Positions 8,911 to 17,102 of a stretch of DNA of 64,000 nt are shown one piece after another. The stretch is from the NCBI RefSeq assembly GCF_003985145.1, contig NZ_ML133542.1, positions 26,337 to 90,336 of the forward strand, read 5' to 3'. Within the stretch, counting starts at the first letter, position 1; the number at the start of each line of letters is the position of its first letter. Both the position numbers and the translations under genes were made by a program. The notes under the pieces were generated by a model, which saw only the letters and a program-made list of their open reading frames with translations, searched no databases and was not told the DNA's origin. This DNA comes from Rhizobium anhuiense. Its GTDB lineage: Bacteria; Pseudomonadota; Alphaproteobacteria; Rhizobiales; Rhizobiaceae.

Positions 8911-9319
8911 CCGATCGTAGCGCGCTCATGCGGCTTCGGATGCCAGGTGTTCTCGCGTCCGTGAGATGACCGGCAAATCCGGCAAGCATGACCCCGAGTG
9001 GAAGGCGCCGAACCAGTCTGGCTGCAATGAAGGTTGCGCAGATAGCCGCGGCGAGCTTCAGCCAGGGATAGTCGCCGAGCTGGACATGGGCGCTTGCATC
9101 GACCGATGTGGCCTTGGCTTTCAGCGCCGCCTCGGCGTCCTCGCGCAGCGCGCCGATATGGGCCTTCAGCAGCCTTAGCTCCTGCTGCAGGGCGTTGAGA
9201 TCCTGGTCGGCTTTTTCACGCGCAGTCTCCACGGCGGCATCGGCAAAGGGCGGCTCACCTTCTGCGATCAGTTCGTCGGGGTCTGGAAGGCGGCCGTCGC
9301 GATTGATGGATGATTGCAT
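8906..9319 (-). CDS. Small coiled-coil and membrane-anchored protein, function unknown
   Basis: 137 residues from the ATG at 9319, for which GAGG lies 8 bp upstream. The ATG at 9325 is too close to that site. Residues 30-75 are charged and helical with a heptad-like pattern (EKADQDLNALQQELRLLKAHIGALRED), followed by one hydrophobic segment (WLKLAAAICATFIAARLVR) and a short tail. The plan recalls small DUF883/phage-holin-like stress proteins, but I could not place it in a family. Its final codons and TAG stop come from the repeat at 8805-8910. Confidence 0.6.
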   Translation of the reverse strand: MQSSINRDGRLPDPDELIAEGEPPFADAAVETAREKADQDLNALQQELRLLKAHIGALREDAEAALKAKATSVDASAHVQLGDYPWLKLAAAICATFIAARLVRRLPLGVMLAGFAGHLTDARTPGIRSRMSALRSV

Positions 9320-9356
9320 GGACATATCCTCGAATAAACAAGCGGGATGAGATCAA

Positions 9357-9378
9357 GGCCCGGCATCGCCGCCGGGCC
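9357..9378 (-). terminator. GC-rich hairpin downstream of the YflT-like gene
   Basis: GGCCCGGC at 9357-9364 and GCCGGGCC at 9371-9378 form a perfect 8-bp stem with a 6-nt loop, just after the stop at 9399 of the minus-strand gene. Only a weak T-rich tail follows on that strand, so it is a stem-loop terminator candidate rather than a textbook one. Confidence 0.45.
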
Positions 9379-9398
9379 GTGATCCACGTCAGGCGCTA

Positions 9399-10082
9399 TC
9401 AGTGATCGCGTCGGAAGCCCTGGCTCTGGTGAGATCCGCCCTGGGATTGCGACTGGGTCTGAGATTGGCCTTGGGATTTCCCATCGGCATCGTCCGATGG
9501 TTCGGAACTGCTGCCGGGCAAGGTATAGGCGCGCACCTTGGCGCTTCCATGCGTGGTGTCCCGCATTGCCAGCGGGCGCGCATCGTCGAATGCGCTTTCG
9601 GACACGGCGAGGTCTTCCGACGCCTTGCCGCCAGAGGATTGGCCGGCAAAGCCGGTATTTGATGCGCCTTGTTGCCTGTCCTCCAATGACCAGAGGTCCG
9701 CCCGTTCATCCATGTCGATGCTGCCCTCGTCGTCCAGAATATCGTGGACGGTCTCGTAGAGCGCGTCATCGATATCATTGACCTGGACGAGGAAGCCGCC
9801 TCGCCGCAACCCTTCTGCGTAGACCGCCCGATCTTCGTCAGGGAAGAAGAAGTCCGCCAGCGCGTCGAAGAAGCCGCTGCGGTCGTCGCTCATGGCGCCG
9901 GGATTTTTTCCATCCGCCTCATATCCGGGCATCAACCTTATTCTTGAAACCGGCACGCCTGCGTCCTCAAGACGGGAGACGGCGGATTCGGCTTCTGACC
10001 GGCTGTCGAAAAATGCGGCAAGGCTGCTGCCGCCTGTCGGGCCTGAGAAAGCCGGGTTGGTATCGTTGTAAATGCTGCTCAC
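9399..10082 (-). CDS. YflT / general stress protein 17M-like protein with low-complexity tail
   Basis: 227 residues from the GTG at 10082, which has GAGAGGAG 7 bp upstream. An in-frame extension to 10220 would pass through the promoter. The N-terminal 90 residues (SLAAFFDSRSEAESAVSRLEDAGVPVSRIRLMPG) match the fold pattern of YflT-type heat-induced stress proteins. A second, acidic region follows, and the tail is rich in Gln, Ser and Gly (GQSQTQSQSQGG). An EcfG-type promoter lies upstream at 10145-10169, which puts it in the general stress response. Biochemical role unknown. Confidence 0.7.
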   Translation of the reverse strand: MSSIYNDTNPAFSGPTGGSSLAAFFDSRSEAESAVSRLEDAGVPVSRIRLMPGYEADGKNPGAMSDDRSGFFDALADFFFPDEDRAVYAEGLRRGGFLVQVNDIDDALYETVHDILDDEGSIDMDERADLWSLEDRQQGASNTGFAGQSSGGKASEDLAVSESAFDDARPLAMRDTTHGSAKVRAYTLPGSSSEPSDDADGKSQGQSQTQSQSQGGSHQSQGFRRDH

Positions 10083-10144
10083 GGGGTTCTCCTCTCGATG
10101 TCTCGATCCTGCCATCGATCGACGGCAGCTTTCCTGACTTGAAG

Positions 10145-10169
10145 AACCGGTGGCTGACGTGAATGTTCC
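10145..10169 (-). promoter_or_regulatory. EcfG-type general stress promoter for the YflT-like gene
   Basis: On the minus strand GGAAC (10169-10165), 16 nt, then GGTT (10148-10145). The alphaproteobacterial sigma-EcfG consensus is GGAAC, 16-17 nt, CGTT, so only one base differs. The start codon is about 60 nt downstream, a normal leader length. Confidence 0.65.
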
Positions 10170-10326
10170 AAGGCAATGGCGATGGGAATAGCGATGCCCC
10201 GCCGTGTTTCCGCCTTGCATGTCTGATGCACAGAGTCGCGAATTGTGCCGCCTGCGAAATCCGTCAGCGGTTGACGTTAAACCTTCGAGACGCTAGCACG
10301 GTTTTGACGCATTGGGGATAATTCAT

Positions 10327-10953
10327 ATGGACATCTTTACGGCAGCCGGTCTGACGGCTTTGCTGCAGGTCATTGCTATCGACCTCGTTCTCGCCGGCGA
10401 CAACGCCGTAGTTATCGGTCTTGCTGCTGCCGGCCTCGAGGCGACGCAACGCCGTAAGGCGATCATCGTCGGCATCGTCGCCGCAACTGTTCTGCGTATT
10501 CTCTTTGCCAGCGTCGCGGTCTATCTGTTGGCGATCGTCGGCTTGCTACTGGCCGGCGGCCTGCTGCTCCTGTGGGTCTGCTGGAAGATGTGGCGCGAGC
10601 TTCGCGCCGGCCATGGCGAGAACCACGAAGCTACGGGCGCCGAACGCGCGCCGAAGAAGACCTTCTTCCAGGCGGCGACCCAGATCGTCATCGCCGACGT
10701 CTCGATGTCGCTCGACAACGTGCTCGCTGTTGCCGGTGCGGCGCGCGAACATCCGAGCGTGTTGGTGATCGGTCTTGCCCTGTCGATTGCGCTGATGGGC
10801 ATCGCCGCTAACCTGATCGCCCGGTTGCTCAACAACCATCGCTGGATCGCCTATGTCGGTCTGCTGATCATTCTCTACGTCTCGCTCGACATGATCCATC
10901 GCGGCGGCGTCGAAGTGTGGCCCTACGTGCAGGCGAGCGGGCTCAAGCTTTAG
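10327..10953 (+). CDS. TerC / YjbE-family integral membrane protein
   Basis: 208 residues from the ATG at 10327, with GGGGA 8 bp upstream. About seven hydrophobic segments are visible. The signature VIAIDLVLAGDNAVVIGLAA near the N-terminus and VIADVSMSLDNVLAVAGAA in the second half are the paired acidic motifs (GDN and SLDN) of TerC proteins. Members are linked to metal-ion export, notably manganese, and tellurite resistance. It stands alone between the YflT-like gene (divergent) and the MBL gene (convergent, 1 bp between stops). Confidence 0.9.
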   Translation: MDIFTAAGLTALLQVIAIDLVLAGDNAVVIGLAAAGLEATQRRKAIIVGIVAATVLRILFASVAVYLLAIVGLLLAGGLLLLWVCWKMWRELRAGHGENHEATGAERAPKKTFFQAATQIVIADVSMSLDNVLAVAGAAREHPSVLVIGLALSIALMGIAANLIARLLNNHRWIAYVGLLIILYVSLDMIHRGGVEVWPYVQASGLKL

Positions 10954-10954
10954 A

Positions 10955-11773
10955 CTAAATCCTGACCTCGGTCTCGAAGCTCATCTGGTCATACGCCGGC
11001 ACCACATGGTCCGGCGTCTCTGCCATGACAGCGTCGTAATCAAGCGGCGTGTGCATATGCGTGAGGATCGCCTGTTTCGGCTTCAACCGGCCGATCCAGT
11101 CAAGCGACTGTTCCAGCGACAGATGGCTCGGGTGATAGGTATATTGTAGCGCGTCGATGATCAGCACGTCGAGGTTCTGAAGCTTTTCGACGGTCTGCGG
11201 CGGGAAATCGCTGATATCGCTGCAATAAGCTACATCGCCGATCCGGAAGCCGAGCGAGTGGATATCCCCGTGCTGCTGGAGATGCGGATGGAAGGCGATC
11301 GTGCCGCCCGGGCCGCGAATTTCGACGGGTTCATCCAGGTTTTCGATCACAACGGGCAGTACGATCGGTGGATAATTGCTGCCCGGCGGCGTTTCCAGAC
11401 AATAGCCGAAGGCTTCCCGCAGCCTGTCCATCGTGAATTGGTCGGCAAAAATCGGCACCCGTCGGCGGGTATTGTGAAAATAGCCGCGCAGATCGTCGAT
11501 GCCATGAATATGATCTGCGTGCGGATGGCTGTAGAGCACGGCATCGACATGGTCGGCCCCTGCCCTGATCATTTGCTCGCGAAAATCCGGCCCGGTGTCG
11601 ATAACGACCGTGGTGACACCGCCATCCGGCGCGAATTGCTGCACCATGAAGGCGGCGCGCGTGCGCCGGTTTTTCGGATTGTCGGGATTGCAGGCGCCCC
11701 AATCGCCGGTAATGCGCGGCACGCCCGGTGACGACGAACAGCCGAGAATGGTGAAACGCCGCCGGTAGAGCAC
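10955..11773 (-). CDS. MBL-fold metallo-hydrolase, PhnP-like
   Basis: 272 residues from the GTG at 11773, 4 bp after the tatD stop. The metal-binding motif is SHPHADHIHGIDD (HxHxDH), with further ligands in THMHTP near the C-terminus and D in YCSDISD. The N-terminus (FTILGCSSSPGVPRITGDWGAC) is typical of the PhnP/cyclic phosphodiesterase branch of the metallo-beta-lactamase fold. It is third in the metG-tatD-MBL operon, a conserved order in Rhizobiales. The likely activity is hydrolysis of a cyclic nucleotide or phosphodiester; the substrate is not established. Confidence 0.88.
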   Translation of the reverse strand: MLYRRRFTILGCSSSPGVPRITGDWGACNPDNPKNRRTRAAFMVQQFAPDGGVTTVVIDTGPDFREQMIRAGADHVDAVLYSHPHADHIHGIDDLRGYFHNTRRRVPIFADQFTMDRLREAFGYCLETPPGSNYPPIVLPVVIENLDEPVEIRGPGGTIAFHPHLQQHGDIHSLGFRIGDVAYCSDISDFPPQTVEKLQNLDVLIIDALQYTYHPSHLSLEQSLDWIGRLKPKQAILTHMHTPLDYDAVMAETPDHVVPAYDQMSFETEVRI

Positions 11774-11777
11774 GCCG

Positions 11778-12560
11778 CTAGACCCTCGGCATCTTCGAGA
11801 ACAGACGGAAAGCGTTCTCGGTCGTGATCCGCGCCACCTCTTCGTAGGAAAGGCCGATCGTATCGGCGAGCACCTCGGCCGTGTTGACGACATAGGACGG
11901 CTCGTTGCGCTTGCCGCGCCAGCGCTTCGGCGCCAGATACGGCGCGTCCGTTTCAACAAGCAGTCTGTCATGCGGGATCGTCTTAGCGATCTCGCGCAGC
12001 TCCTCCGACTTCGGAAAGGTCAGGATGCCCGAGAAGGAGATATAGCCGCCGAGCGCGACGCCGGTCGTGGCAAGCTCCGGGCCTGCGGAGAAGCAGTGGA
12101 GGATGAAGGGGAAGGCCCCCTTCCCGGTTTCCTCGGTCAGGATCGCCGCCATGTCCTCGTCGGCGCTGCGGCTGTGGATGACGAGCGGCAGCCGGGTCTC
12201 GCGCGCCGCCGCGATATGGCGGCGAAAACCGGTCTGCTGGTCCTCCGGCTTCTGCGTGTCGTAGAAATAGTCGAGACCGGCTTCGCCGATCGCCACCACC
12301 TTCTCATGGGCATTGGCGAGACGCACCAGCTCTTCCGTCTGGATATCAAGCTCTTCGTCGGCATTGTTCGGATGGGTGCCGACCGAGCAGAACACCGAGG
12401 GATACTTCTCCGTGATGGCAAGCAGCGCGCCGAGTTTGCGCACCCGTGTCGAGATCGTCACCATCTGCGAAACACCGGCCGAATGGGCGCGCGCGACGAT
12501 CTCGTCCCGCTCCGCCTCGAAGTCGGCGAAATCAAGATGGCAATGCGTGTCGATCAGCAC
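11778..12560 (-). CDS. tatD: TatD-family metal-dependent deoxyribonuclease
   Basis: 260 residues from the GTG at 12560, with GGAGG in the last codons of metG and only 4 bp after its stop. The TIM-barrel metal sites are all present: LIDTHCHLDF at the N-terminus, GEAGLDYFY near residue 95, VIHSRSADEDM, LHCFSA and the final VETDAPYLAPK. TatD proteins are Mg-dependent 3'-5' exonucleases or DNases tied to DNA repair. Length is normal. It is the second gene of a translationally coupled unit with metG and the MBL gene. Confidence 0.93.
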   Translation of the reverse strand: MLIDTHCHLDFADFEAERDEIVARAHSAGVSQMVTISTRVRKLGALLAITEKYPSVFCSVGTHPNNADEELDIQTEELVRLANAHEKVVAIGEAGLDYFYDTQKPEDQQTGFRRHIAAARETRLPLVIHSRSADEDMAAILTEETGKGAFPFILHCFSAGPELATTGVALGGYISFSGILTFPKSEELREIAKTIPHDRLLVETDAPYLAPKRWRGKRNEPSYVVNTAEVLADTIGLSYEEVARITTENAFRLFSKMPRV

Positions 12561-12564
12561 GGCT

Positions 12565-14115
12565 TCAAGCCTCCGGAGCCACGTAGCGCGGGAAGACCGG
12601 GGTCGGCGCTTCGAGAGCCGTTCCGGCAACGAGACGGCCTGCCTCGCCGAGGGCGGCGAAGTCGCGCTTGTCAGCGGGTGCGGCAACCAGGTCGAGCAGC
12701 TTGCCCGATGATTCCGGCATGAAGGGCTGCAGCAGGATGGCGATCTGGCGAACGACTTCGGCCGTCACATAGAGCACCGTGCCCATACGCTCCGGATCGG
12801 TCTTCTTCAGCGCCCAGGGCGCCTGGCCGGCGAAATAACGGTCGGTCTCGGAGACGACTGCTATGATCGAGGCGAGCGCCCGGTGTATCTGCTGCTTGCC
12901 CATGTCCTCGCGCGTCGATGCATGCAGCGCGTCCACTTGGGCCAGCATCGCCTTGTCCTCGTCGCTGAGCGTCCCGCATTCCGGGATCTTGCCGTCGCAG
13001 TTCTTGACGATCATCGACAGCGAGCGGCTGGCGAGATTACCGATGCCGTTGGCGAGGTCGGAGTTGATGCGCGTGCCGATCGCCTCTTCGCTGTAGCTGC
13101 CGTCTTGGCCGAAGGAGACTTCACGCAGGAAGAAGTAACGCACCTGGTCGAGGCCGAAATGGTTCACCAGATTGACGGGATCGACGACGTTGCCGAGCGA
13201 CTTCGACATCTTCTCGCCCTTGTTGAGCAAGAAGCCGTGGGCGAAGACGCGCTTCGGCAGCGGCAGCTTCGCCGACATCAGGAAGGCCGGCCAGTAGACG
13301 GCGTGGAAGCGGATAATGTCCTTGCCGATGATGTGCACGTCGGCCGGCCAGTATTTCGCCCGCGGGCCGTTCCTGTCTTCTATATAGCCGGTCGCTGTAA
13401 TGTAGTTGGTCAGCGCGTCGACCCAGACATACATGACGTGGGCAGGATCGTTCGGCACCTTGATGCCCCAGTCGAAGGTCGTGCGCGAGACCGAGAGGTC
13501 CTTGAGCCCCGACTTGACGAACGAGATCACCTCGTTGCGGCGTTCGGCCGGACCGATGAAGTCGGGATTCGCCTCGTAATGAGCAAGCAGCTTCTCCTGG
13601 TATTCGGAGAGCTTGAAGAAATAGCTTGCCTCTTCCACCCATTCGACGGGCGTGCCCTGCGGCCCGTAGCGCACACCGTCGGCGCGCAGCTCCGTCTCGT
13701 TTTCCTGGTAATAGGCCTCGTCGCGCACCGAATACCAGCCGGCATAGCTGTCCTTGTAGATGTCGCCATTGTCGGCCATCAGGTTCCAGATGTTGCGCGA
13801 CGTCTCGTGATGACGCTCCTGCGTAGTGCGGATGAAATCATCGTTCGAGGCGTTGAGCAGCGTTGCCATCGCCTGGAATTCGCCGGAGTTGCGGTCGGCA
13901 AGCGCCTGCGCGGTAATCCCCTCGCCGCGCGCCGTCTGCTGCATCTTCTGGCCATGTTCGTCGGTGCCGGTCAGGAAGAACACATCCTTGCCGTCTAGAC
14001 GCTGGTAGCGCGCCATCGAATCCGTCGCGATCAGCTCATAGGCATGGCCGATATGCGGCTTGCCGTTGGGATAGGAAATCGCGGTGGTGATGTAGAAGGG
14101 TGTCTTGTCTGTCAT
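12565..14115 (-). CDS. metG: Methionyl-tRNA synthetase
   Basis: 516 residues from the ATG at 14115 (MTDKTPFYITTAISYPNG). The HIGH signature is PHIGHAYE and the KMSKS loop is KGEKMSKSLGN, with the anticodon-binding domain in the C-terminal third. There is no C-terminal dimerisation/tRNA-binding extension, as expected for the short alphaproteobacterial form. It charges tRNA-Met in the cytoplasm and is first in the operon with tatD and the MBL gene. The region upstream is shared with the divergent TSUP gene. Confidence 0.97.
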   Translation of the reverse strand: MTDKTPFYITTAISYPNGKPHIGHAYELIATDSMARYQRLDGKDVFFLTGTDEHGQKMQQTARGEGITAQALADRNSGEFQAMATLLNASNDDFIRTTQERHHETSRNIWNLMADNGDIYKDSYAGWYSVRDEAYYQENETELRADGVRYGPQGTPVEWVEEASYFFKLSEYQEKLLAHYEANPDFIGPAERRNEVISFVKSGLKDLSVSRTTFDWGIKVPNDPAHVMYVWVDALTNYITATGYIEDRNGPRAKYWPADVHIIGKDIIRFHAVYWPAFLMSAKLPLPKRVFAHGFLLNKGEKMSKSLGNVVDPVNLVNHFGLDQVRYFFLREVSFGQDGSYSEEAIGTRINSDLANGIGNLASRSLSMIVKNCDGKIPECGTLSDEDKAMLAQVDALHASTREDMGKQQIHRALASIIAVVSETDRYFAGQAPWALKKTDPERMGTVLYVTAEVVRQIAILLQPFMPESSGKLLDLVAAPADKRDFAALGEAGRLVAGTALEAPTPVFPRYVAPEA

Positions 14116-14348
14116 GGAGGCCAATGTCCGGCTAACTCTATAAAAATGGTCAGCCGCTCTTAGCGCATGTCACCGTCGAGCGAAACCTCAACTTTCCAGC
14201 TGTCGATGATTTCCCGGACGCTGGCGTGGTGAACTTGACTCCGCTTCTGCCGCCATCTACCCGTCATGGAAAAGAGGGCGGGACAAAACGAAGTGGCAGT
14301 TTTCATCTATCGGAATTGTCGTGGCTGCGCGCTGACAGGGGCGCCTGT

Positions 14349-15134
14349 TTGACATTCGAGCCGCTCTATTCGCTTTCCGGCCTGTGTGTGGGCGCCCTCG
14401 TCGGCATCACCGGCGTTGGCGGCGGTTCGCTGATGACGCCGCTGCTGGTGTTGCTCTTCGGCGTCCATCCGGCCACCGCCGTCGGCACAGATCTTCTCTA
14501 TGCGGCGATCACCAAGACGGCGGGGACTGCCGTTCACGGCATGCATGGGCGGGTCAACTGGAAGATCGTCGGCAGTCTGGCCGTCGGCAGCGTGCCGGCC
14601 GCCCTGCTGATGCTCTGGCTGTTGGCGGGCGTCGACCGCAAAAGCATCGGCGTCACCAATACGATCACCACCGCGCTGGGCTGGCTTCTCGTCATGACCG
14701 CCATCATGCTGGTCTTCCGAGGTCCGATACTCCAGCTTGCGCGCCGCGCCATCGGCGACCGCACGCCGCCGCGGCCGGCAACCATCCTCGCCCTTACCGT
14801 CATTCTCGGATTCCTGCTCGGCGTCCTCGTCACCCTGACCTCGGTCGGCGCCGGTGCGCTGGGGGTGACGATCCTGCTGATCCTCTATCCCAGGCTCGAT
14901 GTGCGCGAGATCGTCGGTTCCGATATCGTCCATGCGGTGCCGCTGACCTTGATCGGCGGCACCGGCTATTGGCTGATCGGCGAGATCGACTGGCCAATGC
15001 TGTCTGCCCTGCTCATCGGCTCTATCCCCGGCATCATTATCGGCAGCCTTCTGGCGCCGAAGCTGCACGAGCGCACCATCCGCATCGTGCTCGCCGCCAC
15101 GCTAGCAGTGGTCGCAGGCAAGCTGCTGACCTAG
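14349..15134 (+). CDS. TSUP (TauE/SafE) family permease
   Basis: About 261 residues and eight hydrophobic segments. The family signature GALVGITGVGGGSLMTPLLVLLFG, followed by HPATAVGTDLLYAAITK, is near the N-terminus, and a second related half (TSVGAGALGVTILLILYPRL) shows the internal repeat. TSUP proteins export or import sulfite, sulfoacetate and related anions. The start is uncertain: TTG at 14349 with AGGGG upstream fits the family N-terminus, while the frame stays open back to 14226. It is on the opposite strand to metG and holB, which it separates, and its TAG stop overlaps a dispersed repeat. Confidence 0.82.
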   Translation: MTFEPLYSLSGLCVGALVGITGVGGGSLMTPLLVLLFGVHPATAVGTDLLYAAITKTAGTAVHGMHGRVNWKIVGSLAVGSVPAALLMLWLLAGVDRKSIGVTNTITTALGWLLVMTAIMLVFRGPILQLARRAIGDRTPPRPATILALTVILGFLLGVLVTLTSVGAGALGVTILLILYPRLDVREIVGSDIVHAVPLTLIGGTGYWLIGEIDWPMLSALLIGSIPGIIIGSLLAPKLHERTIRIVLAATLAVVAGKLLT

Positions 15135-15260
15135 AGCAATTCCAGGAAAAGTGCGAAGCGGTTTTCCCAGGCAAAGCGCGAAGCGGTTTTGCCGGGAATT
15201 GCGTCAAAACAAAAGGATAGAGCGGTTCTGCGCTTCCGTTAAACGCTGAACCGCTCTAGA
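15134..15260. repeat. Dispersed intergenic repeat, copy 2
   Basis: Begins AGAGCAATTCCAGGAAAAGTG and ends CTGAACCGCTCTAGA, the same sequence as 8805-8910. This copy is about 20 bp longer because an AAGCGGTTTT unit is duplicated inside it. AGAGCGGTTC at 15219-15228 pairs perfectly with GAACCGCTCT at 15248-15257. It again lies between convergent genes: the TSUP stop TAG (15132-15134) touches the left end, and the holB stop TAG (15256-15258) is in the right end. Confidence 0.88.
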
Positions 15261-16293
15261 GGCCCGGCTGTTTGATATCGGCGAGAATGCTGATGATCGT
15301 CTGCTTGCGGTCGAGATTATAGGCGTCGGAAACGGTCAGCCGCTCGGTAATGTCCGAATAGAGCCGAGCCAGCCGCTCCGCAGCTGTGATCTGCCCCTCG
15401 CTTGCTGCCGCCCGCGCGCGGTTCATGATATCGTCGCCGACATGGCTGACGAAGAAATCGAAGATCGTGTCGCTTTCCCTGCCCGAAAGCGCGTCGGCCA
15501 GCCGATGCATCGCCTTGCGCGCCGTCGGTCCTTGGGCGGAAAGCATCTCATCATAGGCGGCAATGATCTCGCCGCCACCGTAGTTCAGGAGTTTCAACGC
15601 CTCGCCGACGCTGCCCTTGGCGGCCGAAAGTACCGCCCCGCCCTCGCCTGATATGCCGAGATGGTCAAGGGCCGCGACCAGCGCGGCGTCGGCAAGCGGC
15701 GCCAGTTTCAGCGGCAGGCAACGAGAGCGGATCGTCGGCAGCAGCCGTCCCGGCGCATGCGAAAGCACCAGGAACAGCGCCCGCTTCGGCGGCTCTTCCA
15801 GGATCTTCAGGATGGCGTTGGCGGCATTGCGATTCATGTCGTCGGCCGGATCGATGATGACGATCCGCCAGTTGCCGGTGCCCGAGGTCTGCGAGAAGAA
15901 CTTGCCGGCGCGGCGCACCTCGTCGACGGTGATCGCCGATTTCACCTTGCCGGTCTTTTCGTCCACCGGCCGGGCAAGATGCAGCAGATTGTGCGAGGCG
16001 CCGGAGGCGATCTGCCGGCTGACGGGAGAGGCAGGGTCCGGATCGCCGATCATTTCCGGCGCTCGCTCGGGATCGGGATGCGATAGCACGTGATTGGCAA
16101 AGCGGAAAGCGAGCGTCGCCTTGCCGATGCCCTCCGGGCCCTCGATCAGGATGGCGTGGTGGCCCTTGCCGGAGCGGTAAGATTGCGCAAGGAAGGCTTC
16201 CGCCTCCTCATGGCCGAACAGCCTGGTATTTTCTCCCGGCCAGATGGCGCCGTCGAGCAGTCCGGGCCTTTCCTCACTCATGATGGGCTTCAC
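15256..16293 (-). CDS. holB: DNA polymerase III delta' subunit
   Basis: 345 residues. The AAA+ N-terminal domain has the P-loop IEGPEGIGKATLAFRFA and the sensor region ILKILEEPPKRALFLVLSHAPGRLLPTIRSRC typical of clamp-loader delta'. It loads the sliding clamp with delta and tau. The GTG at 16293 overlaps the tmk stop as GTGA; a second start, ATG at 16281, is also possible and lies within a 15-bp tandem duplication. The C-terminal TAG lies inside the repeat at 15134-15260. The tmk-holB order is conserved in many bacteria. Confidence 0.93.
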   Translation of the reverse strand: MKPIMSEERPGLLDGAIWPGENTRLFGHEEAEAFLAQSYRSGKGHHAILIEGPEGIGKATLAFRFANHVLSHPDPERAPEMIGDPDPASPVSRQIASGASHNLLHLARPVDEKTGKVKSAITVDEVRRAGKFFSQTSGTGNWRIVIIDPADDMNRNAANAILKILEEPPKRALFLVLSHAPGRLLPTIRSRCLPLKLAPLADAALVAALDHLGISGEGGAVLSAAKGSVGEALKLLNYGGGEIIAAYDEMLSAQGPTARKAMHRLADALSGRESDTIFDFFVSHVGDDIMNRARAAASEGQITAAERLARLYSDITERLTVSDAYNLDRKQTIISILADIKQPGL

Positions 16294-16304
16294 TCATGAT
16301 GGGC
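16274..16304. repeat. 15-bp tandem duplication across the tmk-holB junction
   Basis: TCACTCATGATGGGC occurs at 16274-16288 and again at 16290-16304. One unit encodes the last codons and stop of tmk, and the other carries the inner ATG start of holB. It looks like a short slippage duplication that created the present 4-nt overlap. Confidence 0.75.
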
Positions 16305-17000
16305 GGCTTCCGGCATTCGCAAACGGTCGGCGGGCGACTTGAGTTGTTGGACGATCGCCAGGATCTCGGCAGCGATCGCCTCTTCGCTCTGCATGGCGTT
16401 GACCACGTGGCAGCGCTCCGGCTCGCGGGCGGCGATGTCGAGAAAGGCCTCGCGCCGTTTCTCATGCGTTTCGAGCCGCTCCTTCTCGAAGCGGTCGGGA
16501 CCGTCGGCTGGAGCGCGCTTCTGCGCCCGCTCCAGCCCGATCTTGGCGGGGATGTCGAGGATCACGGTGCAATCCGGCATGACGCCGTTGATGGCGATGC
16601 GCTGCAGCGTCTCGATGAAATCCGGCTCGAGATTGCCGGTTATGCCCTGATAGACGCGGGATGAATCCATGAAACGGTCGCAGAGCACGATCTTGCCGGC
16701 GGCCAGCGCCGGCCGGATCACCTCTTCGACATGGTCGTTGCGCGCCGCGGCAAAGAGGATCGCCTCCATCCGCGTGCCGAAGGCTTCGGCAGCCCCTGAC
16801 AAAAGCACGTGGCGCACGGCCTCCGCGCCCGGCGATCCGCCTGGTTCGCGCGTCATCAGCACGTCGTGACCTTCGCCCTTCAACGCTTCGGCGAGGCGGC
16901 GGATCTGCGTGGATTTCCCCGCGCCTTCCCCGCCTTCAAACGTAACGAACAATCCCGTACCGGATGACAATGACAACTTCCCGCATTCCAGGCGCCGCAC
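16290..17000 (-). CDS. tmk: Thymidylate kinase
   Basis: Up to 236 residues. The P-loop is FEGGEGAGKSTQ, the TMP-binding motif TREPGGSPGAE follows, and the DRF motif is LCDRFMDSSRVYQG. The lid region near LERAQKRAPADGPDRFEKE is of the type found in enterobacterial-like Tmk. It phosphorylates dTMP to dTDP. Family members begin about eight residues before the P-loop, so the real start is probably one of the TTG codons at 16976 or 16970 rather than the GTG at 17000. It overlaps holB by 4 nt and follows the carboxypeptidase homologue. Confidence 0.93.
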   Translation of the reverse strand: MRRLECGKLSLSSGTGLFVTFEGGEGAGKSTQIRRLAEALKGEGHDVLMTREPGGSPGAEAVRHVLLSGAAEAFGTRMEAILFAAARNDHVEEVIRPALAAGKIVLCDRFMDSSRVYQGITGNLEPDFIETLQRIAINGVMPDCTVILDIPAKIGLERAQKRAPADGPDRFEKERLETHEKRREAFLDIAAREPERCHVVNAMQSEEAIAAEILAIVQQLKSPADRLRMPEAAHHE

Positions 17001-17102
17001 GCGCCGTGCTCCATCTATCTATCCGAAGATGTCAGGGAGGAAAACCTTTCGTCGCGGCGACATATTCACCTTTCCCGGCAAATTGCACCAGAAAGTGGCC
17101 GC

